Positions 42,026-52,394 are shown, counted from the stretch's first letter. The stretch is 64,000 bases of DNA from Allocoleopsis franciscana PCC 7113 (GCF_000317515.1 NC_019738.1:1215501-1279500), one strand, 5' to 3'. The notes: generated by a model not told the origin, from the sequence alone. Numbers and translations: made by a program.

Positions 42026-44689
42026 GTGTTGAGTAACTCCAGTTTTTCTGATATTCAAAACCATTGGGCCGCTGAATGTATCCGCCAGTTGCGATCGCGA
42101 AACGTGATTAGTGGCTATCAGGACGGTACATTTCGACCCAACAACCCCGTAACTCGCGCTGAATTTGCCGCCTTGATCGGTAAGGCATTTGCCAACGCGC
42201 CACTGATTCGGACTGGGATTACCTTTAAGGATGTGCCCTCTAATCATTGGGCAAATGCTGCGATTCAAACCGCATATCGAACCGGCTTTATTTCAGGTTA
42301 CCCCGATCGCACTTTCAAACCCAATCAGCCCATCACACGAGTGCAAGTCTTGCTAGCCTTAGTCAGTGGGTTGAAATACACCACAGCCGCCGCCAGTTCG
42401 ACTTCCCTACAGGATTATTATGACGATGCTGGGGCGATTCCGATCTATGCACTAGGTGCGATCGCCGCTGCCACCCTCAAACGCCTCGTCGTGAACTATC
42501 CCGATGTCAAACGCCTCAACCCCAATCAAAACGCCACAAGGGCTGAAGTATCAGCGTTCATTTGTCAAGCCTTAAATATCCCTGGCATCCCATCCAAATA
42601 CATTGCTGGGGGTAGCCTCTTTGTCATTGCACCCCAATTTGACGAGGCGGATTCTTTTAGTGAGGGACTGGCACGGGTTAAAACAGGGGAGAAATGGGGC
42701 TATGTGGATAAGCAAGGTCAACTCGTGATTCAGCCAAAACTCGATGAAGCCGAGGCATTTTCTGATGGACTCGCCTTGGTGAGAACCTACTCGACTGTTG
42801 GGAGTTCATTCACCACGATTCGAGAAGAAAAAGTAATGGAAACGCGGGGGGTTTGGCTAACCACAACTGATAGCCGCGTCTTCAATTCAAAACAAAGCAT
42901 TACAGAGGCGATGAACTTCCTCGCCGACACAGGATTTAACGTGGTTTTTCCGGTCGTTTGGAATAATGCTGCCACCCTTTATCCAAGTAAGGTGATGAAG
43001 GAAACTTTTGGGGTCGAAATTGACTCTCGTTTTGTAGGTCGAGACCCCTTAAAAGAACTGATAACTGAGGCAAAGCGGGTCGGATTGGCGGTGATTCCTT
43101 GGTTTGAATATGGCTTTGCCAGTTCTTATAGTCAGAATGGTGGGCCATTACTTGCTAAAAAGCCTCATTGGGCAGCACGGGATGCGAGTGGTAACCTACT
43201 CAAAAAGAATGATTTTGAGTGGATGAATGCCCTGGATATAGAGGTGCAAGATTTCCTCCGGAGTTTGATTTTAGAAGTCGCAAAAAACTATGATATTGCA
43301 GGGATTCAAGGTGATGATCGCCTGCCTGCACTCCCTTCAGAAGGTAGCTACGACTCCAAAACCAGTGAACGCTACTCCCGGCAATTCAACCAAAATCCGC
43401 CATCAAATCCTAAAGAGGCTCAATGGCTTCAGTGGCGTGCAGATATCCTGACAGATTTTCTTACCCGCCTCTATCAAGAACTGATTGCGATTAATCCCAA
43501 TCTGATTATTTCCATGGCACCGAGTGCCTATCCTTGGGGACTCCAGGAGTATCTTCAGGATGCACAAGCATGGATTGACCAAGGACTGATTGATTTAATT
43601 CATCCTCAGCTATATCGCCGTGACCTTGAGGGTTATAAACTGTTGGTTGATCGCATGGTGAACCAACAATATAAACCTTCACAATTGTATGCTTTAGCAC
43701 CCGGTGTTCTGCTGAAAGTCGGCACCTATCGGATGAGTGCAGAACTCCTATTACAGACGATTCAGTATAATCGCGACCGCAGTATTAATGGAGAAGTATT
43801 TTTCTTCTACGAAGGTCTCAGAGAAGACAACAACGCCTTAGCAAAAGTATTAAAACAAGGCCCCTATGCTCAATCCGCACCGTTCAATCCTGCCATTTTT
43901 AAAACACGGGGTTTCACACCTCGAAGAGTTGGGGGTAAGTATAGTTATATTAATCAATTCGGTCAAGCTGTCACGCAGCCCCAATTTGATTGGGTTGATT
44001 CCTTTAAGGAAGGGTTAGCCAAAGTCAAAATGGGCTATAAGTGGGGTTATATTGACAAAACAGGAAACCGCATTAGTCGATTGCAATTTGATGAGGCTGA
44101 ATTATTTTCAGAAGGGTTAGCCCTCGTTAGGGTAGGCAATAAATATGGTTATATCAACAAGCTAGGTCAACTGATCACTCCCCTTCAATATGATGCGGCT
44201 AACTCTTTCCAAGAAGGATTAGCGGCTGTCAAAATTAGTGATAAGTGGTTCTACATTGATACCACAGGAAAAGTTGTACTCTTACCCCAATGTGAGGAAG
44301 CCGCTTTGTTCAGTGAAGGATTAGCGGCGATTAAGTTATCCGGAAAGTTTGGCTATATCGACAAGACCGGAAAAGTCACCATTCAGCCGCAGTATGATCA
44401 AGCAGAGGCTTTCACCGAAGGATTAGCACGAGTCAAAGTGGATGGCAAATGGGGTTACATTAATCCTTTGGGTCAAATGATAATTACACCGCAATTTGAT
44501 GCGTCTGCATCCTTTTCGGAAGGGTTAGCAGCAGTTCAAAGCAATGGTTTGTGGGGATATATTGATAAAAATGGCCTCCTTATCATCTCTCCCGAATTTA
44601 GTGAAGCGAAGCCATTTCGGGAGGGATTAGCGTTGGTACAGCTTGGGAATAAATGGGGCTATATTCGGAATATTTTATCGAGTGGTTAG
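42026..44689 (+). CDS. SLH - WG repeat - GHL10 glycoside hydrolase-like - WG repeat mosaic protein
   Basis: 887 residues from GTG 42026. Three SLH domains fill residues 8-175 (the first with NVISGYQDGTFRPNN). One or two WG repeats follow (KWGYVDKQG). Residues about 270-620 are a family-10-like hydrolase domain (TRGVWLTTTDSRVF, IPWFEYGFASSY, MAPSAYPWG, IHPQLYRRD). Eight more WG repeats (e.g. KWGYIDKTG, FGYIDKTG) end the protein. SLH domains suggest a cell-wall location, but no signal peptide precedes them, so either export is unconventional or the true start is upstream. The hydrolase sits inside the WG array. Confidence 0.85.
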   Translation: MLSNSSFSDIQNHWAAECIRQLRSRNVISGYQDGTFRPNNPVTRAEFAALIGKAFANAPLIRTGITFKDVPSNHWANAAIQTAYRTGFISGYPDRTFKPNQPITRVQVLLALVSGLKYTTAAASSTSLQDYYDDAGAIPIYALGAIAAATLKRLVVNYPDVKRLNPNQNATRAEVSAFICQALNIPGIPSKYIAGGSLFVIAPQFDEADSFSEGLARVKTGEKWGYVDKQGQLVIQPKLDEAEAFSDGLALVRTYSTVGSSFTTIREEKVMETRGVWLTTTDSRVFNSKQSITEAMNFLADTGFNVVFPVVWNNAATLYPSKVMKETFGVEIDSRFVGRDPLKELITEAKRVGLAVIPWFEYGFASSYSQNGGPLLAKKPHWAARDASGNLLKKNDFEWMNALDIEVQDFLRSLILEVAKNYDIAGIQGDDRLPALPSEGSYDSKTSERYSRQFNQNPPSNPKEAQWLQWRADILTDFLTRLYQELIAINPNLIISMAPSAYPWGLQEYLQDAQAWIDQGLIDLIHPQLYRRDLEGYKLLVDRMVNQQYKPSQLYALAPGVLLKVGTYRMSAELLLQTIQYNRDRSINGEVFFFYEGLREDNNALAKVLKQGPYAQSAPFNPAIFKTRGFTPRRVGGKYSYINQFGQAVTQPQFDWVDSFKEGLAKVKMGYKWGYIDKTGNRISRLQFDEAELFSEGLALVRVGNKYGYINKLGQLITPLQYDAANSFQEGLAAVKISDKWFYIDTTGKVVLLPQCEEAALFSEGLAAIKLSGKFGYIDKTGKVTIQPQYDQAEAFTEGLARVKVDGKWGYINPLGQMIITPQFDASASFSEGLAAVQSNGLWGYIDKNGLLIISPEFSEAKPFREGLALVQLGNKWGYIRNILSSG

Positions 44690-44717
44690 CTAGTAAGACA
44701 AACGCCCTACTAGCTAA
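44686..44717. terminator. Perfect hairpin overlapping the stop codon of the WG-repeat gene
   Basis: TTAGCTAGTA (44686-44695) pairs perfectly with TACTAGCTAA (44708-44717) around 12 bases. It includes the TAG stop and has no T-run. Confidence 0.5.
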
Positions 44718-44766
44718 CGACTTGATCTGACTCAATTAGGGAAAGGATAAAATATCGCTCTTACAT

Positions 44767-45774
44767 TTATACCAATGTTTTAGTCAGTTCTTCTTCCTCC
44801 ATCACGGGACGTTTTGGTTGAATGGCTGAAAAAATGTAATCAGGTGATAGTTCCGGATAGAGTTGAGAATATTTTGTATCGTAATGTCTCACCTCAAAAA
44901 AGTGCAAATTGATGGGGTGGGGTTTGTAAATGGAGAAACATTCCAACAGAGAATAAGTTGCCGCGCACTCTCTGGGGCCACCAAATCCTAAATCCTTATT
45001 ATTCCATTCCCGACCGGATTCTATCCAAAGTTTAACCTGGTCTTTGGATAAACCGAAAAATCCCGAATGAGGATTGGTACACTCTCCAAATTTAACCCCG
45101 TCCACTTCTACACTTGATAACCGATTCCACTCCAGTCCGCTATCGATAATGAGGTCAATATACCGCTTAGTTCCTTCCCATAATTCATAGCGATTGGGGA
45201 AAAGTAATGCACGTTTAGAGCCACAGGTAGTATTAAATTTTTCAAGCTTTTCTAAAAGGTAACTATCCTGAATGAGAATGTCATCCTCAAGGAATAAAAA
45301 CCAGTCAAATTCATCCACTCTCTTAACAAATTCATCTTGACATTTGAATCCCATAAACATGGGATCTAAATTTGATTCTTCTTGCACCTGAATACAGTTA
45401 ATTTGATATTCCGGCAAATAAGCTGTAATGTGTCTGTCAGCTACGGTTTTGATGACAATAGTCAGTTCACAATGGGCAAAGCTAGCAAGAAGGCTATCAA
45501 TTGTTAACCTTAATTTTTCGATTTTGGCTACAGCTTTTTGACGGTCTTGGGATTCTTCAACGGATGTAATATGGGGAATAACAGCAATTACTTTTGGGGG
45601 AATGGGTTTAACCTGTTGACCTTCTCCGAGCGTTTTGACAACATCACACCTTTGATAAAATAAGGCTACTTTGAAATACTGCTTCAAATTACGGAATAGT
45701 TCTATCATGAGAGCCAATCGAAACATTACGAACTGATAGAACTTTTTTTTGAGGCTTTGTCTTTCGGTTTCCAT
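44767..45774 (-). CDS. Putative glycosyltransferase
   Basis: 335 residues from ATG 45774, chosen because GAGGGG stands just upstream; the frame is open to GTG 45840. Features: an N-terminal VIAVIPHITSVEES segment, a DXD-type motif FLFLEDDILI near residue 170, and the HSGFFGLSKDQVKLWI acceptor-side segment. These match a nucleotide-sugar-dependent GT-A fold with the acidic metal-binding pair, though the exact family is not recognised. No transmembrane helix. It converges with the WG-repeat gene. Confidence 0.65.
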   Translation of the reverse strand: METERQSLKKKFYQFVMFRLALMIELFRNLKQYFKVALFYQRCDVVKTLGEGQQVKPIPPKVIAVIPHITSVEESQDRQKAVAKIEKLRLTIDSLLASFAHCELTIVIKTVADRHITAYLPEYQINCIQVQEESNLDPMFMGFKCQDEFVKRVDEFDWFLFLEDDILIQDSYLLEKLEKFNTTCGSKRALLFPNRYELWEGTKRYIDLIIDSGLEWNRLSSVEVDGVKFGECTNPHSGFFGLSKDQVKLWIESGREWNNKDLGFGGPRECAATYSLLECFSIYKPHPINLHFFEVRHYDTKYSQLYPELSPDYIFSAIQPKRPVMEEEELTKTLV

Positions 45775-46531
45775 TTTCCCCTCTTCTGTCATTAGAGTCG
45801 TTGATTGATAGGTATTGGTGTTAATTAAACGTAAAAGCACCAGCGGCTACAATTCGTTTTGTGCCGCTCAATCATAATGCAGGGCAACCTAGTCTTTGTA
45901 TTAGGAGAGCTTGATTAAGTTACGATGATGCCTAACCCATTCCAAATGTTACCCAACTTCTGTTTCAATGGAGGTTTTCGCCTGAACTGGGCACCCATGA
46001 TTCTTTTAAAATATCTCCAGCCGAAATAGAGGTGAACCTCAGAATCACACAATCAACCAATAATTTCCACCCAGTGTTAAAAACCAGTCAGGTCACGATA
46101 CTTTCAGTCTAGGCTCACTGGAAAAAATTAGAGTGATTACAAATCTCAGGAGTTAAGGCTGAAAAAGCAGAGAAAACCCATTTTTTCTATTTTAATACAG
46201 CTTGTGCCAAAACCAATCTCCCTAAGGGGATAGTTTAGCCAGAAGCTGATGCCTCAGCCCTATTCCTGATCCTTAAAACGGCTTGCTTCCATCTTGTGTG
46301 CAGACATCGTCCTTACAGAATTCCTCTAGGAGAGTCGTCAATCCGGATCAAGCCCACAGAGGTGGTCTATTTTTGTAGCTGGCACCCTAAAATGTAAAAT
46401 CAAGCAGTTTTGACCCCCTGGGTCTGATAACGTTAATTGTTGATCAAGATTCAATGCCTTTGGGTGTCCTTCATCGAGTGAACTCCTTGACTGTTTAAGG
46501 CATTGGCAGGAAGTTGGGTGGGGTAAACATT
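45775..46531. other. Long intergenic region upstream of lysC
   Basis: 757 bases without a supported gene. I looked for a lysine riboswitch and found no match. Regions 46000-46200 are AT-rich. The two divergent promoters must lie here. Confidence 0.4.
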
Positions 46532-48367
46532 ATGTCGCTAGTTGTTCAGAAATACGGTGGTACTTCCGTTGGGTCAGTTGAACGCATTCAATCTGTGGCT
46601 CAGCGTGTGCTTAAAACGGCACAGCAGGGCAATTCCGTGGTTGTCGTCGTCTCCGCCATGGGTAAAACTACCGATGGTTTGATTAAACTAGCCAACGAAA
46701 TTTCCTCGAATCCCAGCCGCCGGGAAATGGATATGTTGCTTTCAACCGGTGAGCAAGTCTCTATTGCCCTGTTGTGTATGGCATTGCAAGAATTGGGACA
46801 ACCTGCGATTTCTTTAACGGGTGCCCAAGTGGGAATTGTCACAGAAGCACAACATAGTCGTGCCCGGATTCTCAACATCCACACTGAGCGGATTGAGCGG
46901 CATCTTAATGAAGGAAAAGTCGTTGTTGTGGCTGGCTTCCAGGGTATAAGCAGCATAAATGAGTTGGAAATTACCACTCTAGGGCGTGGGGGTTCAGATA
47001 CGTCAGCCGTTGCCCTAGCAGCATCCTTGAAGGCAGATTGTTGCCAGATTTATACCGATGTCCCAGGGATTTTAACCGCCGATCCCCGCCTGGTGCCCGA
47101 TGCTCAGTTGATGGACGAGATTACCTCCGATGAAATGCTGGAATTAGCCAGCTTGGGGGCGAAAGTGCTGCATCCCCGTGCGGTGGAAATTGCCCGGAAT
47201 TACGGTGTGATGTTGGTGGTGCTCTCTAGTTGGACGGATGATCCCGGTACCAAGGTGGTTTCTCCCTCGCCTCAGCCGCGTTCCCTGGAAGGGCTGGAGA
47301 TTGCGCGATCAGTGGATGCAGTAGAGTTTGATACAGATCAGGCAAAAGTAGCTCTGTTACGAGTACCCGATCATCCCGGTGTGGCGGCGCGGTTATTTGG
47401 TGAGATTGCCCGTCGAGATTTGGATGTGGACTTGATTATTCAGTCTATTCATGAGGGCAACACGAACGATATTGCCTTTACCGTAGTGAAAGGGATTCTC
47501 AAACGAGCAGAAGCCGTGGCAGAAGCGATCGCGCCCACCCTCCGCAGCCACAATGCCGTTAATTCTGAAGAAGCGGAGGTGATGGTTGAGCGAGGCATCG
47601 CCAAAATTTCGATCGCCGGTGCAGGGATGATTGGACGCCCCGGTATTGCCGCGCAGATGTTCAAAACCCTAGCAAGTTCTGGGGTGAACATTCAGATGAT
47701 TTCCACCTCAGAGGTGAAAGTGAGTTGCGTGATTGATGCCCAAGATGGGGATAAGGCGATCGCAGCCCTCTGTCAAACCTTTGACATCAACAGTTCCCCT
47801 GTCCAACAGGGGCTTATCCGTAAATCCAAAGAAACCGATCAAGCCCTAACCCATCCCCAATCCCCCGTGCGGGGCGTTGCCCTCGACCTCAACCAAGCCC
47901 GTTTGGCCATTCGCTACGTCCCCGATCGCCCTGGCATGGCTGCCCAGTTGTTCGGACTCTTGGCTGACCAAAATATCAGCGTTGATATGATTATCCAATC
48001 TCAGCGTTGCCGCGTGATGGATGGCGTTCCCACCCGTGATATTGCCTTTACCGTATCACAAGCCGATGCCCAAGCCGCTCAGACGGTTCTCCAACAGGCT
48101 ATGTCCCTATTAGGCTGTGGCGAGATTCTCCTCGATCTCAACATTGCCAAAGTGAGTATTGTGGGTGCTGGGATGGTGGGGCAACCGGGTGTCGCGGCAC
48201 AAATGTTTGAAGCGCTTGCCCAACACCAAATCAACATTCAAATGATTACCACCTCAGAAATTAAGATTAGCTGTGTGGTATCCAAAGAGGATGGTGTGAT
48301 GGCATTGCAAGCCATTCATAAGGCTTTTGGATTGGCTGGGAGTCAAAAAATCGAAGTTCCTGCTTAA
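46532..48367 (+). CDS. lysC: Aspartate kinase with four ACT domains
   Basis: 611 residues from ATG 46532. The kinase domain (1-245) has [27 protein letters not shown] and the substrate motif [16 protein letters not shown]. Two pairs of ACT domains follow, at about 265-425 and 445-600, with the repeated [16 protein letters not shown] and [36 protein letters not shown] segments. Doubling of the regulatory ACT pair is the known cyanobacterial form. It catalyses the first step of Lys, Thr and Met synthesis with feedback control by Lys and Thr. Confidence 0.96.
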   Translation: MSLVVQKYGGTSVGSVERIQSVAQRVLKTAQQGNSVVVVVSAMGKTTDGLIKLANEISSNPSRREMDMLLSTGEQVSIALLCMALQELGQPAISLTGAQVGIVTEAQHSRARILNIHTERIERHLNEGKVVVVAGFQGISSINELEITTLGRGGSDTSAVALAASLKADCCQIYTDVPGILTADPRLVPDAQLMDEITSDEMLELASLGAKVLHPRAVEIARNYGVMLVVLSSWTDDPGTKVVSPSPQPRSLEGLEIARSVDAVEFDTDQAKVALLRVPDHPGVAARLFGEIARRDLDVDLIIQSIHEGNTNDIAFTVVKGILKRAEAVAEAIAPTLRSHNAVNSEEAEVMVERGIAKISIAGAGMIGRPGIAAQMFKTLASSGVNIQMISTSEVKVSCVIDAQDGDKAIAALCQTFDINSSPVQQGLIRKSKETDQALTHPQSPVRGVALDLNQARLAIRYVPDRPGMAAQLFGLLADQNISVDMIIQSQRCRVMDGVPTRDIAFTVSQADAQAAQTVLQQAMSLLGCGEILLDLNIAKVSIVGAGMVGQPGVAAQMFEALAQHQINIQMITTSEIKISCVVSKEDGVMALQAIHKAFGLAGSQKIEVPA

Positions 48368-48400
48368 TTCAATTGGTGTTCATTTGTCGTTGATGTAAAG

Positions 48401-48417
48401 GCACGATAGTATCGTGC
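48401..48417. terminator. Hairpin after lysC
   Basis: GCACGAT-AGT-ATCGTGC, a perfect 7-bp stem 33 bases after the stop, without T-run. Confidence 0.5.
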
Positions 48418-48472
48418 TCTAGCCGATTTATCTAATATTAAATAGAATAGAAAAAAGAATACAACAAATGGA

Positions 48473-48570
48473 AGATCCCCCTAAATCCCCCTTAAAAAGG
48501 GGGACTTAAAACTGGATTTTGTTCCCCCCTTATTAACCGGAGCTTTAGTGAGGAGGGCTAGGGGGGATCT
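48473..48570. mobile_element. MITE-like repeat of 98 bases
   Basis: Ends in AGATCCCCCTA and TAGGGGGGATCT, inverted with one base difference. The interior has CCCCCTT/AAGGGGG pairs and, inverted, the third copy of CCTCACTAAAGCTCCGGTT. No coding capacity. Similar elements are scattered in filamentous cyanobacteria. Confidence 0.75.
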
Positions 48571-48584
48571 AATCTTTAGTCTCA

Positions 48585-49619
48585 TTAAGGGAAATTGATA
48601 TAACCCTTTTTATCAGGCAAAACCAAATCTGTAATTAAAGGTCGATGATCTGAACCGACAGATGACCCAGCCCGAATTTTCGCTACTTTAATCTGTGGAC
48701 TAATCAAGCAATGATCGATGGGAATCGAGAATAGCCGAGTGAACAGAACGGGCATTTTGGAGTAAGGAGGATAATCTGTTTTGAGCGGCCATGTGGGGAC
48801 AATTCCGAATCCTTGACGAGCATTTTTCAGCCCAGCCTGACTCATTAACCGTTTATAGTAGGGCGACCACATCGTAATATTTAAATCACCCATCACGAGT
48901 ACTGGGGTTGAAACAGATTTGATATATTTGCCGATTGCCTCTAACTGCTGATTACGGGCTTTAAATAAAGCCGACTTAATTGGGGGTGGTGGATGAGCCG
49001 CCACCAGGGAAACGATTTGTCCATTGATATTTAATTTTCCTACTATACTGGGATTTTGAGTTGTGCCCAAAAAAGCGAAAGAAGCCTTTTCTAGGGGGCG
49101 CTTGCTATAGAGCGCAATGCCGAGATTATAGGGATTAGCCTTAACAATTGAATAGGGCAGAATATCTTTTAAGGTATCTAACTGTTTGACCCAATCTTGA
49201 TGAATCTCCATAAAAACAGCAATATCCGGTTTTTCTCGCCGAACGAGTGACAAAACTTGAGAATATTTCTGATTTTCAACGTTTACATTTGAACTTAAAA
49301 CTCTTAGTTTAGTTGGATTATTGATTTCTATACCCGTTTGAGGAATGTACCAAGGAGCAATTTCAACTAAAATAATCGATAAACAAAATAACCTAATAAT
49401 AATTAATTTTTTGTTGCGAGTTAGTAGAAGCAGGCCACATAGAAATAAAGTCAACAAGAAGTACTGAAACTTAAAAGGAGAAAGAAGTTCTAAAAAAATA
49501 TTTCCTCTTAAGGAGCTAACAACAGAAATTAGAGTTGTGGCAATAAGACCCAAAAATAAAGCATAAGAAATTAAGCCAATAATGGGGTTAATTCCTGGAT
49601 TTTTATTGAAAATTCCCAT
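48585..49619 (-). CDS. Membrane-anchored endonuclease/exonuclease/phosphatase-family protein
   Basis: 344 residues from ATG 49619. About three hydrophobic segments fill residues 10-100, then an EEP fold: VLSSNVNVENQKYSQ, FMEIHQDW with the metal-binding Glu, MGDLNITMWS, and IDHCLIS and GSDHRPLITDL. This is the common architecture of bacterial membrane-attached EEP proteins of unknown substrate (phospholipid head groups, DNA or glycans are all possible). The catalytic domain is probably periplasmic. Confidence 0.88.
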   Translation of the reverse strand: MGIFNKNPGINPIIGLISYALFLGLIATTLISVVSSLRGNIFLELLSPFKFQYFLLTLFLCGLLLLTRNKKLIIIRLFCLSIILVEIAPWYIPQTGIEINNPTKLRVLSSNVNVENQKYSQVLSLVRREKPDIAVFMEIHQDWVKQLDTLKDILPYSIVKANPYNLGIALYSKRPLEKASFAFLGTTQNPSIVGKLNINGQIVSLVAAHPPPPIKSALFKARNQQLEAIGKYIKSVSTPVLVMGDLNITMWSPYYKRLMSQAGLKNARQGFGIVPTWPLKTDYPPYSKMPVLFTRLFSIPIDHCLISPQIKVAKIRAGSSVGSDHRPLITDLVLPDKKGYINFP

Positions 49620-49722
49620 GATAAATTTGGGGCAAGAATTAGGGTACTGCCCCTACTAAAGTTCGACGTTTTCAAGATTACTGAACCGACTCTCTAGGAG
49701 GGGTATTGGTTCTGGGAGCCAC

Positions 49723-50565
49723 CTAAGTACCAGGAGTCGGTGCGGCTGAATTTCCTGGAGAGGTATTGGTTCTGGGAGCCACCTGAGTACCAGGAGTCGG
49801 CGCGGCTGAATTTCCTGGAGCCACCTGCGTACCAGGAGCCGGTGCGGCTGGATTCCCAGGGTTAACCCCTGATTGTCCAGGCAATGGTGGTGGACTGCCT
49901 GGGCTAACACCGGGTACTCCTGGCAGTGGTTGTCCTGGATTACCCAGAACTTGTGGTTGAGCTGGGTTGACGGGGTTAGCGGGATTGAACGTGCCATAAG
50001 GATAAGTCCCCAGAGAACCCTCACCTGGATAAGGGGTGTAGCTAGGAACACCCGTGGCGGGGGGAGCCGCCGGATTGAAGACAGCTCCCTGATCGGTTTT
50101 CCCAGGGATGGTGGCTAGTGCTACGCGAGCGCCTCCTTCATCCCTCAGCAAATCTAAAACCTGCACAACCTTGTTATAACTGGCATTCGCCGAAGCATAC
50201 AGAACCATCAATCCATCGGGGTTCTTTTGACGATAGTCTCTTAATTTTTGCCGAAAATCCGTGTCCGTCGTGATTGGCTGCTTCTCAACGTAAACTTGAC
50301 CGAGTTCATTGAGGCTAACCACTAAAATCTGCCGTCCCTGTGGCGTCCCAGTACTGGCTTTGGGTACCGCGATATCGACATTGATGGCTTGCTGACGAGA
50401 CAAACCCACGGCTGACAGCAAGAAAAACGTCAAAATACAAAAAATGACATCAATTAGCGGAATCAGCTCAATCCGAACATCTTCGGTTTGGGTATCTATC
50501 CGAAGCCTTAGAGGACGGGCTGTCACCTGAGTCGGATTTGGACGAATTTTTCTGTTAGAAGACAT
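49723..50565 (-). CDS. exbD: ExbD/TolR-family protein with repetitive tail
   Basis: 280 residues from ATG 50565. One transmembrane helix (VIFCILTFFLLSAVG) preceded by IELIPLIDVIF with the proton-carrying Asp, then a periplasmic domain to about residue 160. The last 110 residues are Pro/Gly/Asn-rich with repeats of GNSAAPTPGTQVAP. The stop TAG lies at the position of CAG in the previous repeats (GTQVAP becomes GT-stop), so the tail may have been cut by 15 residues. It follows exbB and uses the proton motive force to energise an outer-membrane or wall process. Confidence 0.9.
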   Translation of the reverse strand: MSSNRKIRPNPTQVTARPLRLRIDTQTEDVRIELIPLIDVIFCILTFFLLSAVGLSRQQAINVDIAVPKASTGTPQGRQILVVSLNELGQVYVEKQPITTDTDFRQKLRDYRQKNPDGLMVLYASANASYNKVVQVLDLLRDEGGARVALATIPGKTDQGAVFNPAAPPATGVPSYTPYPGEGSLGTYPYGTFNPANPVNPAQPQVLGNPGQPLPGVPGVSPGSPPPLPGQSGVNPGNPAAPAPGTQVAPGNSAAPTPGTQVAPRTNTSPGNSAAPTPGT

Positions 50566-50629
50566 AAGTTATTCCAGCCGTGCTGCCATACTATCGTCAC
50601 GATTCGCTTAAGGGTAGTATTGAGTCAAT

Positions 50630-51340
50630 TTACTTTTCAGAGACTTCAGGAATCTCTGCCGGCTTCAGCTTTACGGAATTAGAAGTGTCAGAATTGTTAA
50701 GAGTGTCAGAGATTTCGCCTTGTAACCAATCTTGTCGGTAGAGCAACTCTAACTCACTCCCAGCTTTACGGAAGATTCTGACCTGGTTGTACCACAAGGC
50801 TTGAAAAAATCGATAGAAAACCAGACTGACAATCGCAATAATCATCCCTGCCGCCGTGCTAATTAAGGCTTCTCCAATCCCAATCGGCACGCCAGCGACT
50901 GAAGCGGTTCCTAGGTCACTAAAACTAATTGAACGCAAAGAGCGAATCAAGCCCAGAACCGTACCGAGTAACCCCAGGAGTGGCGATATCGTAATCACGG
51001 CTTCCATGAGCTTATCTCCCCGACGCATTAAAGCCAACTCATCATCCGCTGCCGCCTCCAATGCCAGCCGAAACACTTCTGGGTCAGGGTTAACGAGTCG
51101 TAAAGGAGCATAGAGATATCGCCCAATGGGCTGTCGCCTGCCCTCAAGAGCCATCTCTGTGGCGGCTTGCCAGTTGCTCTCTGCTGCATCGAGTACACGC
51201 TCAACAATTTTGCGTTCTCTCCACAAGATGCTTGTCCAAAACCACATTCGTTCTAAGATTGTGCCCAAAGCGAGGATTGATAAGACCAACAATGGCCACA
51301 TTGCTGGTCCGCCCTTTTGAATAATTTCCCTAATATCCAC
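50630..51340 (-). CDS. exbB: ExbB/TolQ/MotA-family proton channel protein
   Basis: 236 residues from ATG 51340. Three transmembrane segments, with the conserved [19 protein letters not shown] region and [18 protein letters not shown]. It precedes exbD by 64 bases, an operon. Together they form the energiser complex in the cytoplasmic membrane. Partner TonB-like protein is not in the window. Confidence 0.93.
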   Translation of the reverse strand: MDIREIIQKGGPAMWPLLVLSILALGTILERMWFWTSILWRERKIVERVLDAAESNWQAATEMALEGRRQPIGRYLYAPLRLVNPDPEVFRLALEAAADDELALMRRGDKLMEAVITISPLLGLLGTVLGLIRSLRSISFSDLGTASVAGVPIGIGEALISTAAGMIIAIVSLVFYRFFQALWYNQVRIFRKAGSELELLYRQDWLQGEISDTLNNSDTSNSVKLKPAEIPEVSEK

Positions 51341-51715
51341 CGTTTGTTCTTACCTCCCTTGACTGAATGAGCACACCTGGTCATTGTAAAGATGCAAGCC
51401 ATTCCAATTCTATGGATTTCGAGCAACTTGCAAAGAGGCTAACCTGATTTTCTCTGATTAGTTCACTAACCTAGCTCCACTGTTGCACCTGCATAACCCT
51501 CTACAGGAGCATTTAGGGGAATGGGAGCTGCCACAGGGGGCAACCAGCAAGGGAGCAGAGGAAGCGGTTCTTTGCCACCTCTGATCAGACGCTTCGTCCC
51601 CATCCCCCGTGCCAATCCCTTGGTGGGTTAACACTCGACAAAATCAGGGGGGTTATCCACACCGGAAGTTGCTGAAGGGATTTGGCAATATTAATAGTAA
51701 CTAGAGGGTAGACAC
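51341..51715. other. Intergenic region, possible structured RNA not identified
   Basis: 375 bases. GC-rich stretch 51490-51660 has several potential stems (for example GGGAGCTGCC and GGGGGCAACC), but I could not match it to SRP, RNase P, tmRNA or a known riboswitch. Confidence 0.35.
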
Positions 51716-52015
51716 ATGAACAATTTTCCCCAATCAATTTACAACTGGTATCGCAATACGCTTCGGAATCCCAAATATCGTTGGTGGGTCATTTTGGGTT
51801 CGCTCCTTTATATTGCTAGCCCTATTGATATCTCCCCTGACTTTATCCCTATCATTGGGCAAATCGATGATGTCGTAATTTTGACCTTGTTGGTTTCCGA
51901 GGTTTCCCAGTTGCTCATTGATACAGCCAAATCTCGTAAAGGCGAAACAGTGGCTTCCAGCACCGAGAACGTCACAGATCAGACGGTGGATGTGGATGCT
52001 GTATCCGTTAAGTAA
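51716..52015 (+). CDS. DUF1232 (YkvA-like) membrane protein
   Basis: 99 residues from ATG 51716. The DUF1232 signature YIASPIDISPDFIPIIGQID followed by DVVILTLLV is clear; one or two hydrophobic segments. Function unknown. The last 30 residues are polar. Confidence 0.92.
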   Translation: MNNFPQSIYNWYRNTLRNPKYRWWVILGSLLYIASPIDISPDFIPIIGQIDDVVILTLLVSEVSQLLIDTAKSRKGETVASSTENVTDQTVDVDAVSVK

Positions 52016-52145
52016 CGCCGATCTGCCCTAAAGCATTGCTCCCTCCCCCTTGCGGGGAGGGATGAGGGGTTTCAATCTTCCTTTGAATTAGAATATGAAA
52101 AAATTGTCCGCTGATTGTCTGGAGAGTTAAAAAGAGGAAATTACT

Positions 52146-52349
52146 GTGGAATCTACCATAAACTGTGCCGAAGCCTGTATCAACGGCTGTGTTTTAGGAG
52201 ACCAATGCCCTAACAAGGAATTTGCTACAGAAGCGTCCAAATTCATCCAAGAGACTTCGCTGGATAGGATGCTAGAAATGGCTGAAGAAGCCCGACGCAA
52301 AAAGATGACGCAACCTCCTCAATGGGTGATTCCAGATTTTCCAGAGTAG
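52146..52349 (+). CDS. Small conserved hypothetical protein, 67 residues
   Basis: GTG 52146, with AGAGG about ten bases upstream. The sequence has a Cys motif at the N-terminus (CAEACINGCVLGDQC, four Cys) and then a helical segment (DRMLEMAEEARRKKM) and the end PPQWVIPDFPE. The Cys spacing could hold a metal. Similar short proteins occur in cyanobacteria; no function known. Confidence 0.7.
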   Translation: MESTINCAEACINGCVLGDQCPNKEFATEASKFIQETSLDRMLEMAEEARRKKMTQPPQWVIPDFPE

Positions 52350-52394
52350 AAAAAATAGCACTATTTTTCGGCAGTTTTTAGCATCCTCAAAAGT

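Noticed and set aside
45775-46531. Lysine riboswitch upstream of lysC
   Set aside because: None of the conserved lysine-aptamer segments could be found; the gap looks like a plain promoter region.
49656-50051. Repetitive minus-strand frame with LLVLRWLPEPIPL repeats
   Set aside because: It is a shifted-frame shadow of the exbD repetitive tail.
51341-51715. Structured RNA (SRP, tmRNA, RNase P or cobalamin riboswitch) upstream of the DUF1232 gene
   Set aside because: A GC-rich stretch caught the eye, but none of the invariant segments of these RNAs is present. A covariance-model search would be decisive.
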